In this document: positions 44,410 to 55,464 of the stretch, piece after piece
Layout: every line of letters starts with the position of its first letter
Position numbering within the stretch: the first letter of the stretch is position 1
Source of the DNA: Mesorhabditis belari
Lineage: Eukaryota; Nematoda; Chromadorea; Rhabditida; Rhabditidae
Assembly (NCBI GenBank): GCA_958450365.1
Contig: CAUEEP010000932.1
Span: forward strand, 197,501-261,500
Direction of reading: 5' to 3'
Length of the DNA: 64,000 bases
Position numbers and translations under genes: made by a program
The notes under the pieces: generated by a model
What the model was told of the DNA's origin: nothing
Database searches by the model: none
What the model saw: only the letters and a program-made list of their open reading frames with translations

Positions 44410-47400
44410 TCATTCTTGATTTCTCTCAACCTGCTCAATTCTCCTGATCTCTTCGAGCACTTCAACAGCCATCGGCCGGGATGAACGATCAAAATTTGTA
44501 CATCTAAATGGATTTGGATCAAAAAAACTAACTTATTTTCTCATTTTTCATTTCTGAATCACCTCTTAATGAGCTCTCGGATCTCCCGTTGACAATTCGG
44601 TGTACTCAATCGCTTGAGCTTCTTTTGAATGATATCTGCTAGGAAATTATACGGATTAAAGCTTCCCCTTGAGCCGTATTCCCAGAAAACCATTCTAAAT
44701 AAACAATTTTTCCGACATTCGAATTGAATCTTGAACCTTCTCTCAACGATTTCCCACAAAACAAGTCCCAGAGCATACACGTCGTTCCGGTGAGATGCCT
44801 AAAAGATATTAGGGGTTTTCTTTATTTACACAACTTCTGTTTGCTTCTATAGTTTGATATTCAGTGGTTATTCTATAGTTATTCAGCTATTCAGCTATTC
44901 AGTGGTTATTCTATAGTTATTCAGCTATACAATGGCTATTCTATAGCTATTTAGCTATTCAATGGCTATTCTATAGTTATTCAGCTATTCAGCTATTCAT
45001 TGGTTATTCTATAGTTATTCAGCTATTCAGCTATTCAGTGGTTATTCTATAGTTATTCAGCTATTCAGTGGTCATTCTATAGTTATTCAGCTATTCAGTG
45101 GTTATTCTATAGTTATTCAGCTATTCATTGGTTATTCTATAGTTATTCAGCTATTCATTGGTTATTCTATAGTTATTCAGCTATTCATTGGTTATTCTAT
45201 AGTTATTCAGCTATTCAGCTATTCATTGGTTATTCTATAGTTATTCAGCTATTCAGCTATTCAGTGGTTATTCTATAGTTATTCAGCTATTCAGCTATTC
45301 ATTGGTTATTCTATAGCTATTCAGCTATTCAGCTATTCATTGGTTATTCTATAGTTATTCAGCTATTCAGCTATTCATTGGTTATTCTATAGTTATTCAG
45401 CTATTCAGCTATTCAGTGGTTATTCTATAGTTATTCAGCTATTCAGCTATTCATTGGTTATTCTATAGCTATTCAGCTATTCAGCTATTCATTGGTTATT
45501 CTATAGTTATTCAGCTATTCAGCTATTCAGTGGTTATTCTATAGTTATTCAGCTATTCAGCTATTCATTGGTTATTCTATAGCTATTCAGCTATTCAGCT
45601 ATTCATTGGTTATTCTATAGTTATTCAGCTATTCAGCTATTCAGTGGTTATTCTATAGATTCAGCTATTCAGCTATTCAGTGGTTATTCTATAGATTCAG
45701 CTATTCAGTCGCTATTCTATAGTTAGTCAGCTATTCAGTAGCTCTTCTATTGTTATTCAGCTATTCAGTGGCCATTCTATAGTTTGCTATCAAATCGATT
45801 CTTTTTAATACAAACGAAAATATTTCACCTGCAAGTCATCACCCTCTTTCGACCTTGTTGGGCTCATATAGCGATGTGTGCCAGCAAAGCTTCCCACACA
45901 CGTCTTCTCGATGAACTTCGCTAAGCCAAAGTCTCCAATTTTTAAAACAAAATCCATTGTGACAAAGATACTGAAAAAAAAACTGTCGTTTGCATTTCAA
46001 AATTCTTTACTTTTCCGGTTTTATATCTCGATGTATCACTTTGTGCTCTCGAAACATATAATCAACAGCATCAAAGAGCTCTTCACTCCAAACAATCACC
46101 GTTTTCATCGAGTAGATGATCCTTGGGTTACACATAACTTAAAAAAATGGTTATTTCTGATATTTGATATTATTTTTGATTATTTCCCTTACTATTTCCC
46201 TTACTATTTCCAAGATTCCCCCGTTGACAGTACTCCATAACGATCCCGAAATCATTTGATCCTTCAATTGTTTCCATGTGTAATAAATGGACAACATTTG
46301 GATGATTCAATGCTCTCAAGATCATGAATTCTTGTTTAAAACGCATGAGACTCGTTTGTGAATCGGTTTGGGATTTCTTTCTCAAGCACTTCTTGACGGC
46401 TGGCCTAAAAGTTTACGTCTGAAGTCGTCTGAAAGAAGCTTTAGTCATAGATTATCTCACGGATTGTGATCGATCAATTCACAGACTTTCCCGAACTCTC
46501 CAACTCCAATAGATCGCTCTTCATATGTTTGTTCGATTTTAACAATCTTTAGAAAGATATGTAATAAAAGTTTTAAATCGCTTGCCTGAATATCTTCATG
46601 AAAATCAACAGCAGCTTCCATCAGAATTTCCATTTGTAATGGAGTCATTTCTTTCATTTCTCTATCACTTGAGTGGGATCTATCACGTCAAAAATTTCTA
46701 ATACCAAAATAAACATTTAACTTACGTTTCGCTTCTTTGAGCCTTTTGTAAAATGAAAAAAATGCAGAAAATGAGAACAGCTAGAGACGAGAGCAAAAAG
46801 AGAAGTGGAGTCACAATCGTCGATTGAGACAACTTTAGTTCAGCGAACTTTAAACGCCTTTTTTGACACAATAAATGTTTAAAGTCACCACTGGTAGTTG
46901 TTCGGGTGAAATCGAAGAATTGGAGAGGAATTTGCAACTCTTCCCGTCGCCAATTTGATCAATGCTGAAGGTTGTGGGACATTTTAAACGAGCCCCACCC
47001 CTTTGCCATTGGTATACCAACTTTGAGCTCAAATATTTTGATGTTGGGCTGTTCAATTTAAAGATCCTTGCTATCATTAGATGCGCCAAGTCTTTCTCTG
47101 TCGATTGGTACAAAAAGTATTTAAATCGGACAGCCCAAAACAAAAATATTTGAGCTCAAAGTTAGATTGCCAATGGCAAAGGCGGGGCGCGTAGAAAAGG
47201 TCCGTCGCCCCGCCCCCTTTGCCATTGGTAATCTAGCTTTGAGCTCAAATATCTTGGTGTTGAACTGTTTAATTTAAATAGTTTTTGTAACAATCAATAG
47301 AGAAAGACTTGGCGGATTCAATGATACCAAAACTATTTAAATCGGACAGCCCAAAACCAAAATATTTGAGCTCAAAGTTAGATTGCCAATGGCAAAGGCG

Positions 47401-50400
47401 GGGCTCGTATCAAACTTTCGATAATCATACTGAAAGATGTGTTATTTGTTTGTTCAAAGAGTTCCCACCATTCACAAAACTTGCTGATGTTCTTCTGAGA
47501 GTGTTGCCAGAATGAGATAGCTTCTCTCAACGTGTCATTATCATCGAATCGTTTAAATACTCGATCAATGATAGACTAGGATTTGTTTTGAGGATTTTCA
47601 CTTGTCATAATGAAACCTGATCAGCATTTGGGTCACACAATGGACAAGAAAGCTTTAACCGTCCCCTTTGAACATCGAGAAACAAGATTTCTCGATTAGA
47701 CAAAGTACAATTCAGTGCGGCTTTTCCGCCTAGAAAATGGTTTAAATAAACTTCAACTTCTTCATTTTCTTTCCTATTTCTTCTTGGGCAAAGAAAGCGC
47801 CGATAGCTCACAAGGAGATGACGGAAAAGAATTTGGAAGCGACCGGGAATTGAACCTTGGACCTTCTTCTTACCGGGCAGATTCTCTACCACTGACAAGG
47901 GAATGATTGATCAGCCCGGTTTTTGACGCGCTTGGGATGCAAACGCCTATCAAGTATCGGGAATCGAAATCCGCTTTTAGTTTTTGCCCAAATTCAGAAA
48001 CGGTTGAGAAAACAATTGAAATTTAGGGGTTTACGCTGGTAATGGTAGCAAGGGTTCTCTCACTTTTTAAAGAGCACAACCAAATGGTTTAGCAGATAAT
48101 GTGCTTGGAACCGGAATTTTTCCTTGAGTGTTTGAAGGTTGTGGTTAAAGAAAAGCGATTTCATAATTATCGCAATGCATCAGATGATGTTTAAGCCAAT
48201 TGACAAAAGGTGACTTAAAACCCAGCTGAAGGTGTCTTTCAATTGTTGAATGTGAGTGCCCAATCGCATCCGCTATTTCACGAGTAGAAATCCGAGGGTT
48301 GTGTTGAATTTTTTTGAAGAGTCTCTTCGTTTTTCAATTGAGAAGGTCTTCCCGCACGTTCTTCGTCTTCAAGGGAATTCTTATCATTTCTAAACTTGGC
48401 AAACCAACGTTGAATTGTGTTTTGAGAAGGAGCGAATTGTCATACACATTTTCAATATTATTCTGGGCCACCGACAAAGAAGATCCTTTTGAACTTGTAC
48501 AAAATAGTGTCTCAGATGTCCTGGTAGAAGATCTGGAGTAGAGTGTGTTCTATCGGATAATGTGTTTTCTAAAATGCACCTAATTGAGAAAAGCTTTGAG
48601 AAAGCTATCGTAAATCAAAGCTTTAGTTTACATGCAATCACTCCGATTTTGGTATCATTCAATGAGGAATTATAAGGCTCAATCAATGATACCAAAATCG
48701 GACTGATTGCATGTAAACTAACGGTTTGACTACGATAGCTTTCTCAAAGCTTTCTCAAAGCTTTTCTCAAATAGGTGCATTTTAGAAAACGCATTATCCA
48801 ATAGGAACACACTCTAATCTGGAGTGCCTCTAACCTCTAACCTTTGAATAAAAATAATCAACAAAAAAAATAGAAGAAGCATTGAAGTCTGCGTATGAAA
48901 TGTTTTGAAAGATTTATAAGCTGACTTTTTGGCTTATCAATCCCTTTCAAAAGTGATAAGCCGACTTTTTGGATGTAAACAGAACGAAACGGTCAAGCGC
49001 ATCAACAATTATTCCGAAAGAAACAAAGTTTTACCAAGACTTATAGGCAAATCTGATAGTTTATTTCTCTCTTTTTTTACACTTACATTTTACAATTCCC
49101 AATGTATTTTCCATTTTTAAATCCTTATTTTCTTTTACGTTTCTTTTCTTTTTACGATCAGCTTTTTGTTTGATCTCACTGCTTTTTAATTAAGATTTTT
49201 TTTTTGCAAAAACTTTACATTTTTACATTAAAGTCGCGGAAAATATGCTTTCCAGATGGAATTTTCGCGGAAATTATGTTTGGTAACGAAAAAATCTGCC
49301 GAAAGTCGAGGATTCAATTCCCGGTCGATTCCAAATTCTTTGTCATTCATTTCTTTACTTTATTAACAACAGATAAAGCTTACCCGTAAAGCCCGAAATT
49401 GACTGTGTCGCCTGTAAATGCACTTATGAAAAGGAATTGTAATTGTTTACTTACTTGAGCTAAAAAAGAAACAAATTCATCTTCATATTCACATCGAAGT
49501 CGTTTATTGTTGATTTGGCTCCATTTAAATGGCATCTTGCTTGATGTGATGAAAAATCCATGGCTAAAACGACGGAATAGAAAGAATTGACAGGGAATTT
49601 CACCCCGCATGAAAATTCTCCGACACTTTTGAGCAATTCAAGTCGTTTCCTTTGCTAAGATTTTGTGTTTCCCTAAATTGATTTCTTTTGAATTGTTGAA
49701 TTAAATTGTTGAATTGAATTGTTGAATTGAATTGTTGAATTGAATTGTTCTCATCTCAATTTTTACACCCTTACCTCATTTGTCGAAGCTCATCTGGGGA
49801 AAGCAAACGATTGCCCACCATACAAGCCTCTTTCCATTCTTTGTCGTCAATGAATAACTTGAGTTTATTGCCTGAAAAATGAAGTTGAATCCGTTTAGAT
49901 TTGAGCAGATTTACGTGAAATTGGTGACGACGTTTCGCATGGAACATAGAAATCTTTCAAATTCACCGACAACGGAGAATTCTTGTTTGGCAGGAACACT
50001 TTTTCACCTAAACTTTGCCACTGTTTGACAGGAATACTTTTTTGCCTAAACTTTGCTACTTTCCATCAAGATACTGTGTGTGTGTGTGTGTAGTAGTAGT
50101 AGTAGTAGTAGATGTGTGTAGAATTATCAATAATAAAGAGACACTGTTTGACTACAATAGTTTTTTTAAATGAGCATTTTTCATGAAAGCTCTAACCTCG
50201 TACAAAGAGAAAAATAGTATCACGTAGTGGTTTCCCTTGTACTTCACACGAGTACTCTCCCGTGTCTGTTGTTTTTAGACTGTGAATGTGTAGTTTTGAT
50301 TGCTAAACAAAGAAATGTTCAACTTTCAGTTGTATCTCCTACCAAAAGATCATGCTGAAATCTGATTCGACTTCGTAGTTCATCTGAGGAAAAGTTTGCA

Positions 50401-52166
50401 CGATTGGGCTTCGAATTGGGGAATTTCCAACTGTAAACGAGGAAACAGCAATATTTAGGTGATTTGAAAAAGAAGTTTAACTAGTTATTGGGTTGGCGAG
50501 CATGAAATAGTGCCGACTTTCTGGAAAGCATAAAAGCTTCATATAATCTATTGTTTTTATAATTAAAAAGGTCTATCAATGGTCTACAAAATGGCATTTG
50601 AGGGATTCCGAGGACTATTTGTTTTGTGGATTTTATGGAATCTGAAACGAAACTAGTCAAAATGAAGTCCGTCGTTTGATCGTCGTTTGACTCTTTTCTT
50701 ACACATAAACTTTACTTGATTTCAAGACAAAAACAAATTAGATCAGTAGATGATGTTAATCTTGAAGCTCTAGTGGATCCTTTTTCTTCCTAAGCCTAAG
50801 CTCTAGTGGATCCCTGACGCTATCTGTGATGCCCATATATAACATATATTGGGTTGGGGAGAATGAGTCGGCGCCGAAAATCAAAGAAATTTCTAAAACT
50901 TATAGCAGACTTTGTCAAATGATATGCGTTTGATATCCGTAGAAGGGTAACTAATTCTCTACAAAATAATATTTAAAAGAGAACTCAAACAGCGCCTCCG
51001 CTCAAGAAAAAGCCATTTTTTCACAAAAACTACAAACTGTCATCTAGAAAAAACCATTGGTGGGATCTTCCTGCAAATTTGGTAACTTATGTAATTGAAT
51101 GTGCTCTATCTTTTTTATATAAACACCAAAGAAGGTTTATGTGGAAGAAACTGTTCAAGCAATGAGTCGGACTTTTTGTCATTTTGATTAGCTGTGTTTG
51201 GGAATCCATAAAATCCCAAAAAAGAAAAGCTTTGTGGAATCTCTCAAAAGTGATTTTGTAGAGAAATAGTGGATCCTTTTGATGAAACCAAACGTATGTT
51301 TAAAGAAGGCTTTATGTGTGCAAAAAGTCCCTTTAAAGTTTGGCGCCGACTCATTCTCCCCAACCCAATATTATATCGTGTTGCTTTTTATCGGCCCTTT
51401 TCGTGTTATGTGAATACATGTGTATTAATCTTAAATCTAGTGCACTTTATCTCAGGTCCTAAAGTATCTATATAAGTCTATATAAGTTATGTCTATAAAA
51501 AAGCATAATTACAAAAGTAGCCAAAATTTTTTTAGTGATCTTGTCAGTCATTTTCCCTTAATGGCGATTTATAGATTTTCTGAAAAAAAGAATGTTTTAT
51601 TAGGGAGCTTTTTGATTGTTCATCTAGAAAACGGCAAATGTTTAGCTACACCCATTTCTCTTTGTTCCATTTCCACGCCATTGATTACCCCCAGGACAGT
51701 TTTAGCAAACATCAACTCGACATTCACAACCTTTTATTGAATTAGGACGCTTTTTGAATTCTATTTCAAAGATGATTTTGTAGAGAAATCAGTGACCTTT
51801 CTAATGATACTACCCGCGTGTCATTTGATAAAGAATACAAAATGTTATCGAAGTCTTTGAATCTTTGAGAGTCGGCGCCATTTCATACTCCTCAACCCAA
51901 TATAATTTCACTCACAAAACAAATGCGCCAGGCGGACGAGCACATGTTAGTGTCAAATTTTCGCTACTTACTTTTTCGATGTACCTAAATGATTTGTCAA
52001 ATAGATTTTAACATTTTTAAAACCTGAATAGGAAAGAAGTCTCGTTCACGATTTTGTTTTCCGCACCAGGATCTATTCCATTCCAAAGAATATCTTTTGA
52101 AATCAACAATGGAAATAGAAAGATTAAAATAAATATAAAATAATTGCAGGCATTTCCTGTTAACAT
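44410..52166 (-). CDS. Single-pass receptor with Ig-like ectodomain and Ser/Thr-type kinase, complete
   Basis: Nineteen exons: 52166-52024, 51984-51916, 50430-50343, 50302-50197, 50007-49915, 49871-49775, 49563-49455, 49411-49384, 47729-47617, 47575-47469, 46964-46889, 46847-46726, 46679-46461, 46404-46205, 46137-46011, 45970-45829, 44798-44737, 44694-44563, 44503-44410. They sum to 2127 bp, 708 residues, all in frame. Signal peptide: CNYFIFILIFLFPLLIS. First Ig-like domain: ENLTLTCARPP, FWKF, then LKTTDTGEYSCEVQG. A second, weaker one: DFYVPCETSS to LRCEYED, as in VEGFR-type ectodomains. Cys-rich part ALNCTLSN, KLSCPLCD. Span: TPLLFLLSSLAVLIFCIFFI. Kinase: IGVGEFGKV loop, AVKKCLRKK lysine, HRDIKPEN, KIGDFGLAK, AGTHRYMSPT, DVYALGLVLWE, end RPMAVEVLEEI. 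HRDIKPEN and GT.RYMSP mark Ser/Thr rather than Tyr kinases. The 47469 donor was chosen on phase; PT replaces the usual PE of the APE motif. Confidence 0.85.
44848..45790. repeat. Tandem satellite inside kinase intron
   Basis: About 28 copies of TTATTCAGCTATTC(A/AG).TTGGTTATTCTATAG units of 30-39 bp, the difference being an extra CTATTCAG. It fills the intron between the activation-loop exon and the DVYALG exon. Confidence 0.9.
46983..47404. mobile_element. Two tandem hairpin elements in a kinase intron
   Basis: Two related foldbacks of about 200 bp each (46983-47188, 47207-47404), both with arms containing TTTGCCATTGG, TTTGAGCTCAAATATT and GGACAGCCCAAAA. They occupy the intron between exons 10 and 11 of the receptor kinase gene and probably explain why the donor there is hard to place. 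Confidence 0.85.
47825..47902 (-). pseudogene. tRNA-like relic
   Basis: Minus strand: CCTTGTCAGTGGTAGAGAAT (A-box and D-arm) and GGTTCAATTCCCGGTCGC (B-box and T-arm, pairing well). The acceptor stem does not close. It lies in the 49384-47729 intron of the kinase gene. Confidence 0.6.
48130..48450 (-). pseudogene. mariner transposase N-terminal fragment
   Basis: Minus strand: TIQRWFAKFRNDKNSLEDEE, RAGRPSQLKNEE, then in a shifted frame IQHNPRISTREIADAIGHSH and STIERHLQLG, followed by WLKHHLM-like sequence. This is the paired helix-turn-helix of a mariner transposase; the catalytic part is absent. It lies in a kinase-gene intron. Confidence 0.8.
48540..48817. mobile_element. Palindromic element in a kinase intron
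   Basis: Arms of about 120 bp (TAGAGTGTGTTCTATCGGAT... / ...ATCCAATAGGAACACACTCTA) with ATTTTGGTATCATT / AATGATACCAAAAT at the inner ends and a 20-bp loop. No coding. Confidence 0.85.
50070..50115. repeat. Dinucleotide and trinucleotide repeats
   Basis: (GT)n followed by (GTA)n in the intron between exons 4 and 5 of the receptor kinase gene. Confidence 0.9.
50488..51900. mobile_element. Nested pair of mariner-like MITEs
   Basis: The outer element has ends TTGGGTTGGCGAGCATGAAA and its worn complement, between TA sites. A younger element (50849-51368) with ends TTGGGTTGGGGAGAATGAGT / ACTCATTCTCCCCAACCCAA has landed in it at a TA. Both lack transposase. They fill the intron between receptor kinase exons 2 and 3. 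Confidence 0.85.
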
Positions 52167-52484
52167 GACAACCGCATTTTTTTTGAGACAACAAGTAGGA
52201 AATGTTGTAGATCGAATTGAGTCAAAGGCTAAATTACTATAATAGATCAACAATGAAGTGAAAAAGTAATCAATTCACAGCTAAGATTCTTGTTTTTGAG
52301 AATGGAGATATAAAGAATTGAAAACAAATGAAAATCCATTAAATGCACTAGAGAAAAGCACAAAAGAAATGCTTTTACAGAGTTCAATCAAGAGATGGAA
52401 GTTTGACTTTGAAAATACTGCCTAGGCTTCGAATTTCAAAAGAAAAACTTCCAAAATAATAAAAATAAACAATTTACGGTCAAA
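52167..52484. promoter_or_regulatory. Probable promoter region of the receptor kinase gene
   Basis: The 318 bp upstream of the kinase start codon, before the direct repeat. AT-rich; I see no TATA box or splice-leader acceptor that I can defend. The start ATG has no TTTCAG acceptor directly before it; GAAAT(GTT)... lies upstream. Confidence 0.3.
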
Positions 52485-53141
52485 ATAATTTGTGAAAGAT
52501 CCAAAAAGTATTTCAAAAATCGATTTTATTGGGTTAGTGAATTGAAAACTGCGGGCTATTGTCATATGTGACAGTTTGAGCACTTTTTTCAAAAGAAACC
52601 CATTTTGGTGTCAATGGAAAAGTTGTAGAGAATCAAAAATCAAGCTTATATCCAAATTTTCAGAACGATTCAAAAACTGGTTTTCAAGAAATGCCAAATT
52701 TACACAAAAGAAATGCCAAATTTTCACAAAACCTGGATTTTAAGCGAAACTACTACGTGTATCTTTTTGGAAATTTGGCTATAAGCCTAATTTTTGATTC
52801 TCTACAACTTTTCTATTGACACCAAAATGGGTTTCTTTTGAAGAAAGTGCTCAAATGCTCAAACTGGGACATTCCTCCATTTTTGAGTCTCCAGTCCTCC
52901 ATTTTTGAGTCTCACACTTGTCTCACACACAAACCAAAATCCTACTACGAAAGAGGAATCCGCAAATTGCCTGTAAAATGGGCAGAAGTCGTCAATAATA
53001 ATGGAAATAATATGGAAATTATTTGGAATGAATTGATGGTTTTATGTTGAATAAATTTTAGTTCAAAGTCCCGCAGTTTTCACTCACCAACCCAATAATT
53101 TGTGAAAGATCCAAAAAGTATTTCAAGAATCGATTTTATTA
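52485..53141. repeat. 46-bp direct repeats flanking a mariner MITE
   Basis: ATAATTTGTGAAAGATCCAA and the 26 bp after it (to GATTTTATT) occur just before 52529 and again right after 53095, with one difference in 46. Tc1/mariner insertion should duplicate only TA, so this needs another explanation. Confidence 0.85.
52529..53095 (+). mobile_element. mariner-derived MITE with transposase C-terminus
   Basis: Ends TTGGGTTAGTGAATTGAAAA and TTGGGTTGGTGAGTGAAAAC, next to TA. The plus strand keeps the transposase tail: SYYERGIRKLPVKWAEVVNN followed by NGN, the counterpart of the FY..GI.KLP.RW..V...G end of mariner transposases. Second copy of the 209-713 element. Confidence 0.85.
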
Positions 53142-53689
53142 CAATTTTTCTTTTGTAGAGGTTGATGATGATAAGAAATAAAGCAAAAAGTTTATGAGAA
53201 AAGAAAAATAAAGGGAATGTTGATGTTTTAAGAAGATTAAACAAGGATTTATGATGAAAAATAAAAATTGAAGATCTCATTTGATTTTCTGATGAACATC
53301 TTACCTTTTGAGCTATTTTATATGTGAGAAAGTCGTGTGCTTTTTCCTTTGAATGGGAAGATTAATCACTATTCGTCTCTAGGTGTTCGTCTTTTCGATC
53401 ACTGTTACACCTGAGTTGTTTTTTCTAATCTGTTACACCTAGGTTCTGCTTCTGTTCTTGCTACAAGCACAATCTCAAAAGCAATCTGAGGAGAGTGTGC
53501 GTAGAGAAGATTCCTTAGAAAAACTATAGGGAAAGAAAGTTAAAAGTTCAATTTTGATTGAAAGAAAGGAATTCAAAATCAAGTTGCTAAGAAATTTGCA
53601 TAAAAAATTTGAGTTCGCAAAGAAATCATCAATTTCCTCATTTTTTTTACGAAATGGATTCGAATCGGGTTGGTTTTTATGTTTTTGTT

Positions 53690-54540
53690 TGTTTTGTGTC
53701 TTTTTTGTTTCTGTTTCTGTTTTTGTTTCTGTTTATGTTTTTGTTTATGTTTCTGTTGATGTTTATGTTTATGTTTATGTTTCTGTTTTTGTTTCTGTTT
53801 ATGTTTCTGTTTCTGTTTCTGTTTCTGTTTCTGTTTCTGTTTCTGTTTCTGTTTCTGTTTCTGTTTCTGTTTCTGTTTATGTTTCTGTTTCTGTTTATGT
53901 TTCTGTTTTTGTTTCTGTTTCTGTTTCTGTTTCTGTTTCTGTTTCTGTTTCTGTTTCTGTTTCTGTTTCTGTTTCTGTTTCTGTTTCTGTTTCTGTTTTT
54001 GTTTATGTTTTTGTTTCTGCTTCTGTTTTTGTTTCTGTTTATGTTTCTGTTTATGTTTCTGTTTCTGTTTCTGTTTCTGTTTCTGTTTCTGTTTCTGTTT
54101 CTGTTTCTGTTTCTGTTTCTGTTTATGTTTCTGTTTCTGTTTCTGTTTATGTTTCTGTTTTTGTTTCTGTTTATGTTTCTGTTTCTGTTTCTGTTTCTGT
54201 TTCTGTTTCTGTTTCTGTTTCTGTTTCTGTTTCTGTTTCTGTTTCTGTTTTTGTTTATGTTTTTGTTTCTGTTTCTGTTTCTGCTTCTGTTTTTGTTTCT
54301 GTTTATGTTTATGTTTATGTTTCTGTTTCTGTTTATGTTTCTGTTTATGTTTATGTTTCTGTTTCTGTTTCTGTTTCTGTTTCTGTTTTTGTTTTTGTTT
54401 CTGTTTTTGTTTCTGTTTATGTTTCTGTTTCTGTTTATGTTTCTGTTTCTGTTTTTGTTTCTGTTTCTGTTTCTGTTTCTGTTTATGTTTTTGTTTATGT
54501 TTTTGTTTCTGTTTTTGTTTCTGTTTATGTTTATGTGTTT
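53690..54540. repeat. Hexanucleotide satellite (GTTTCT)n, ~850 bp
   Basis: Roughly 140 copies of GTTTCT with GTTTAT and GTTTTT variants. The 445- and 329-codon open frames through it repeat SV/YV/FV or FLFL and are not genes. Confidence 0.95.
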
Positions 54541-54674
54541 GCTTTCATTATTTTTTCTATTTTGCTCTTTTCAATTAGTTATTCCTTGTATTCAATAAGT
54601 TTACTGCGTGCCATTTTGTCAATTAAACATGGAAATAGCAAAAGAATAAATTTTCTGTGGGTTTTCCTAAGAAG

Positions 54675-54925
54675 TACGGATATGCGCCAGCTCTCGGGAC
54701 TCAGAGATCCAGTGGAAGTGATCGAGAGAAGAAGACTCAGATGGGCCGGCCACATGGCCAGAACGAGCCTTACCGACTACCAAGGCCGATGCAATCTCGT
54801 TCTTTCAACAACGCCACATCTTGCTTACTACTCGCACATGCGCCAACCATCAAGTTCTGAATTTTTTGTGGGTTTTCCTTGTTTATTTTGATGAAACGAT
54901 GCAAATTTGGCGGATTTATAACGGA
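54675..54925 (+). pseudogene. Chimera of retroelement tail and Merlin front
   Basis: First MRQLSGLRDPVEVIERRRLR then WAGHMART, the R-LRW.GH..R motif found near the C-terminus of RTE/other non-LTR reverse transcriptases. It runs directly into GCAATCTCGTTCTTTCAACA and ATGCGCCAACCATCAAG, the start of the Merlin element of 24.1-25.1 kb (read backward there), with its flank GCAAATTTGGCGGAT. Neither part can work. Confidence 0.7.
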
Positions 54926-55464
54926 AATGATTGGGGGTTTATTTTTGCGGAAAAGAACCGAAAGCTCTTAATGAATCCTACAAAATAGAAGCTAAATCAA
55001 TGTGTAAATCTTAGAAAAACCAAGCATTTTCTTCTTTTCATTCATCAAGAAGCATTCGTTTCATAATTTTACCACTGTAAAACGGACACCGTAATTTAAA
55101 AGCTTTTCTCACGACACTCGAGAAAATAAGAAATTTACATTAAATTGTGTGAGATTTTTGTAAAAAAAGCTGAAAGAAAATCTTTTTAAATCTAGTTTTT
55201 TTTTCTTTTGACTCACTACAAAATCAGAGATTAGATTTCTGAGTCTTAATGTAGTCTTGTCCGTGGAAAGCCATGTGACTTTTTAATCATTCTCTTAAAA
55301 AGTTTAAAATTGCTTAATTGCTTAAGCAACAAGGTGAAGAAGGCAAAAATTCTCATAGAAATTTGTGGGTGAAAGCACAAAGTTCATCTAGATTTCCCAT
55401 ATTTTTTGATCGTTTGGTTTTAATCGCTGGAACAAAACACTTCTCTCATTTGAGACATTTGAGG
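54926..55464. other. Upstream region of the serpentine receptor gene
   Basis: AT-rich; no exon or clear motif. An open frame continues upstream of the chosen ATG to 55318, but has no other ATG. Confidence 0.4.

Noticed and set aside
44848..45790. CRISPR-like array
   Set aside because: The units are contiguous with no unique spacers, in an intron of a eukaryotic gene.
46722..46937. Longer transmembrane exon starting at 46937
   Set aside because: That frame has a stop just upstream and no acceptor; a 41-bp intron (46848-46888) joins the two good frames in phase.
53554..54891. 445-codon open frame
   Set aside because: It is the (GTTTCT)n satellite read in frame; other frames are equally open and repetitive.
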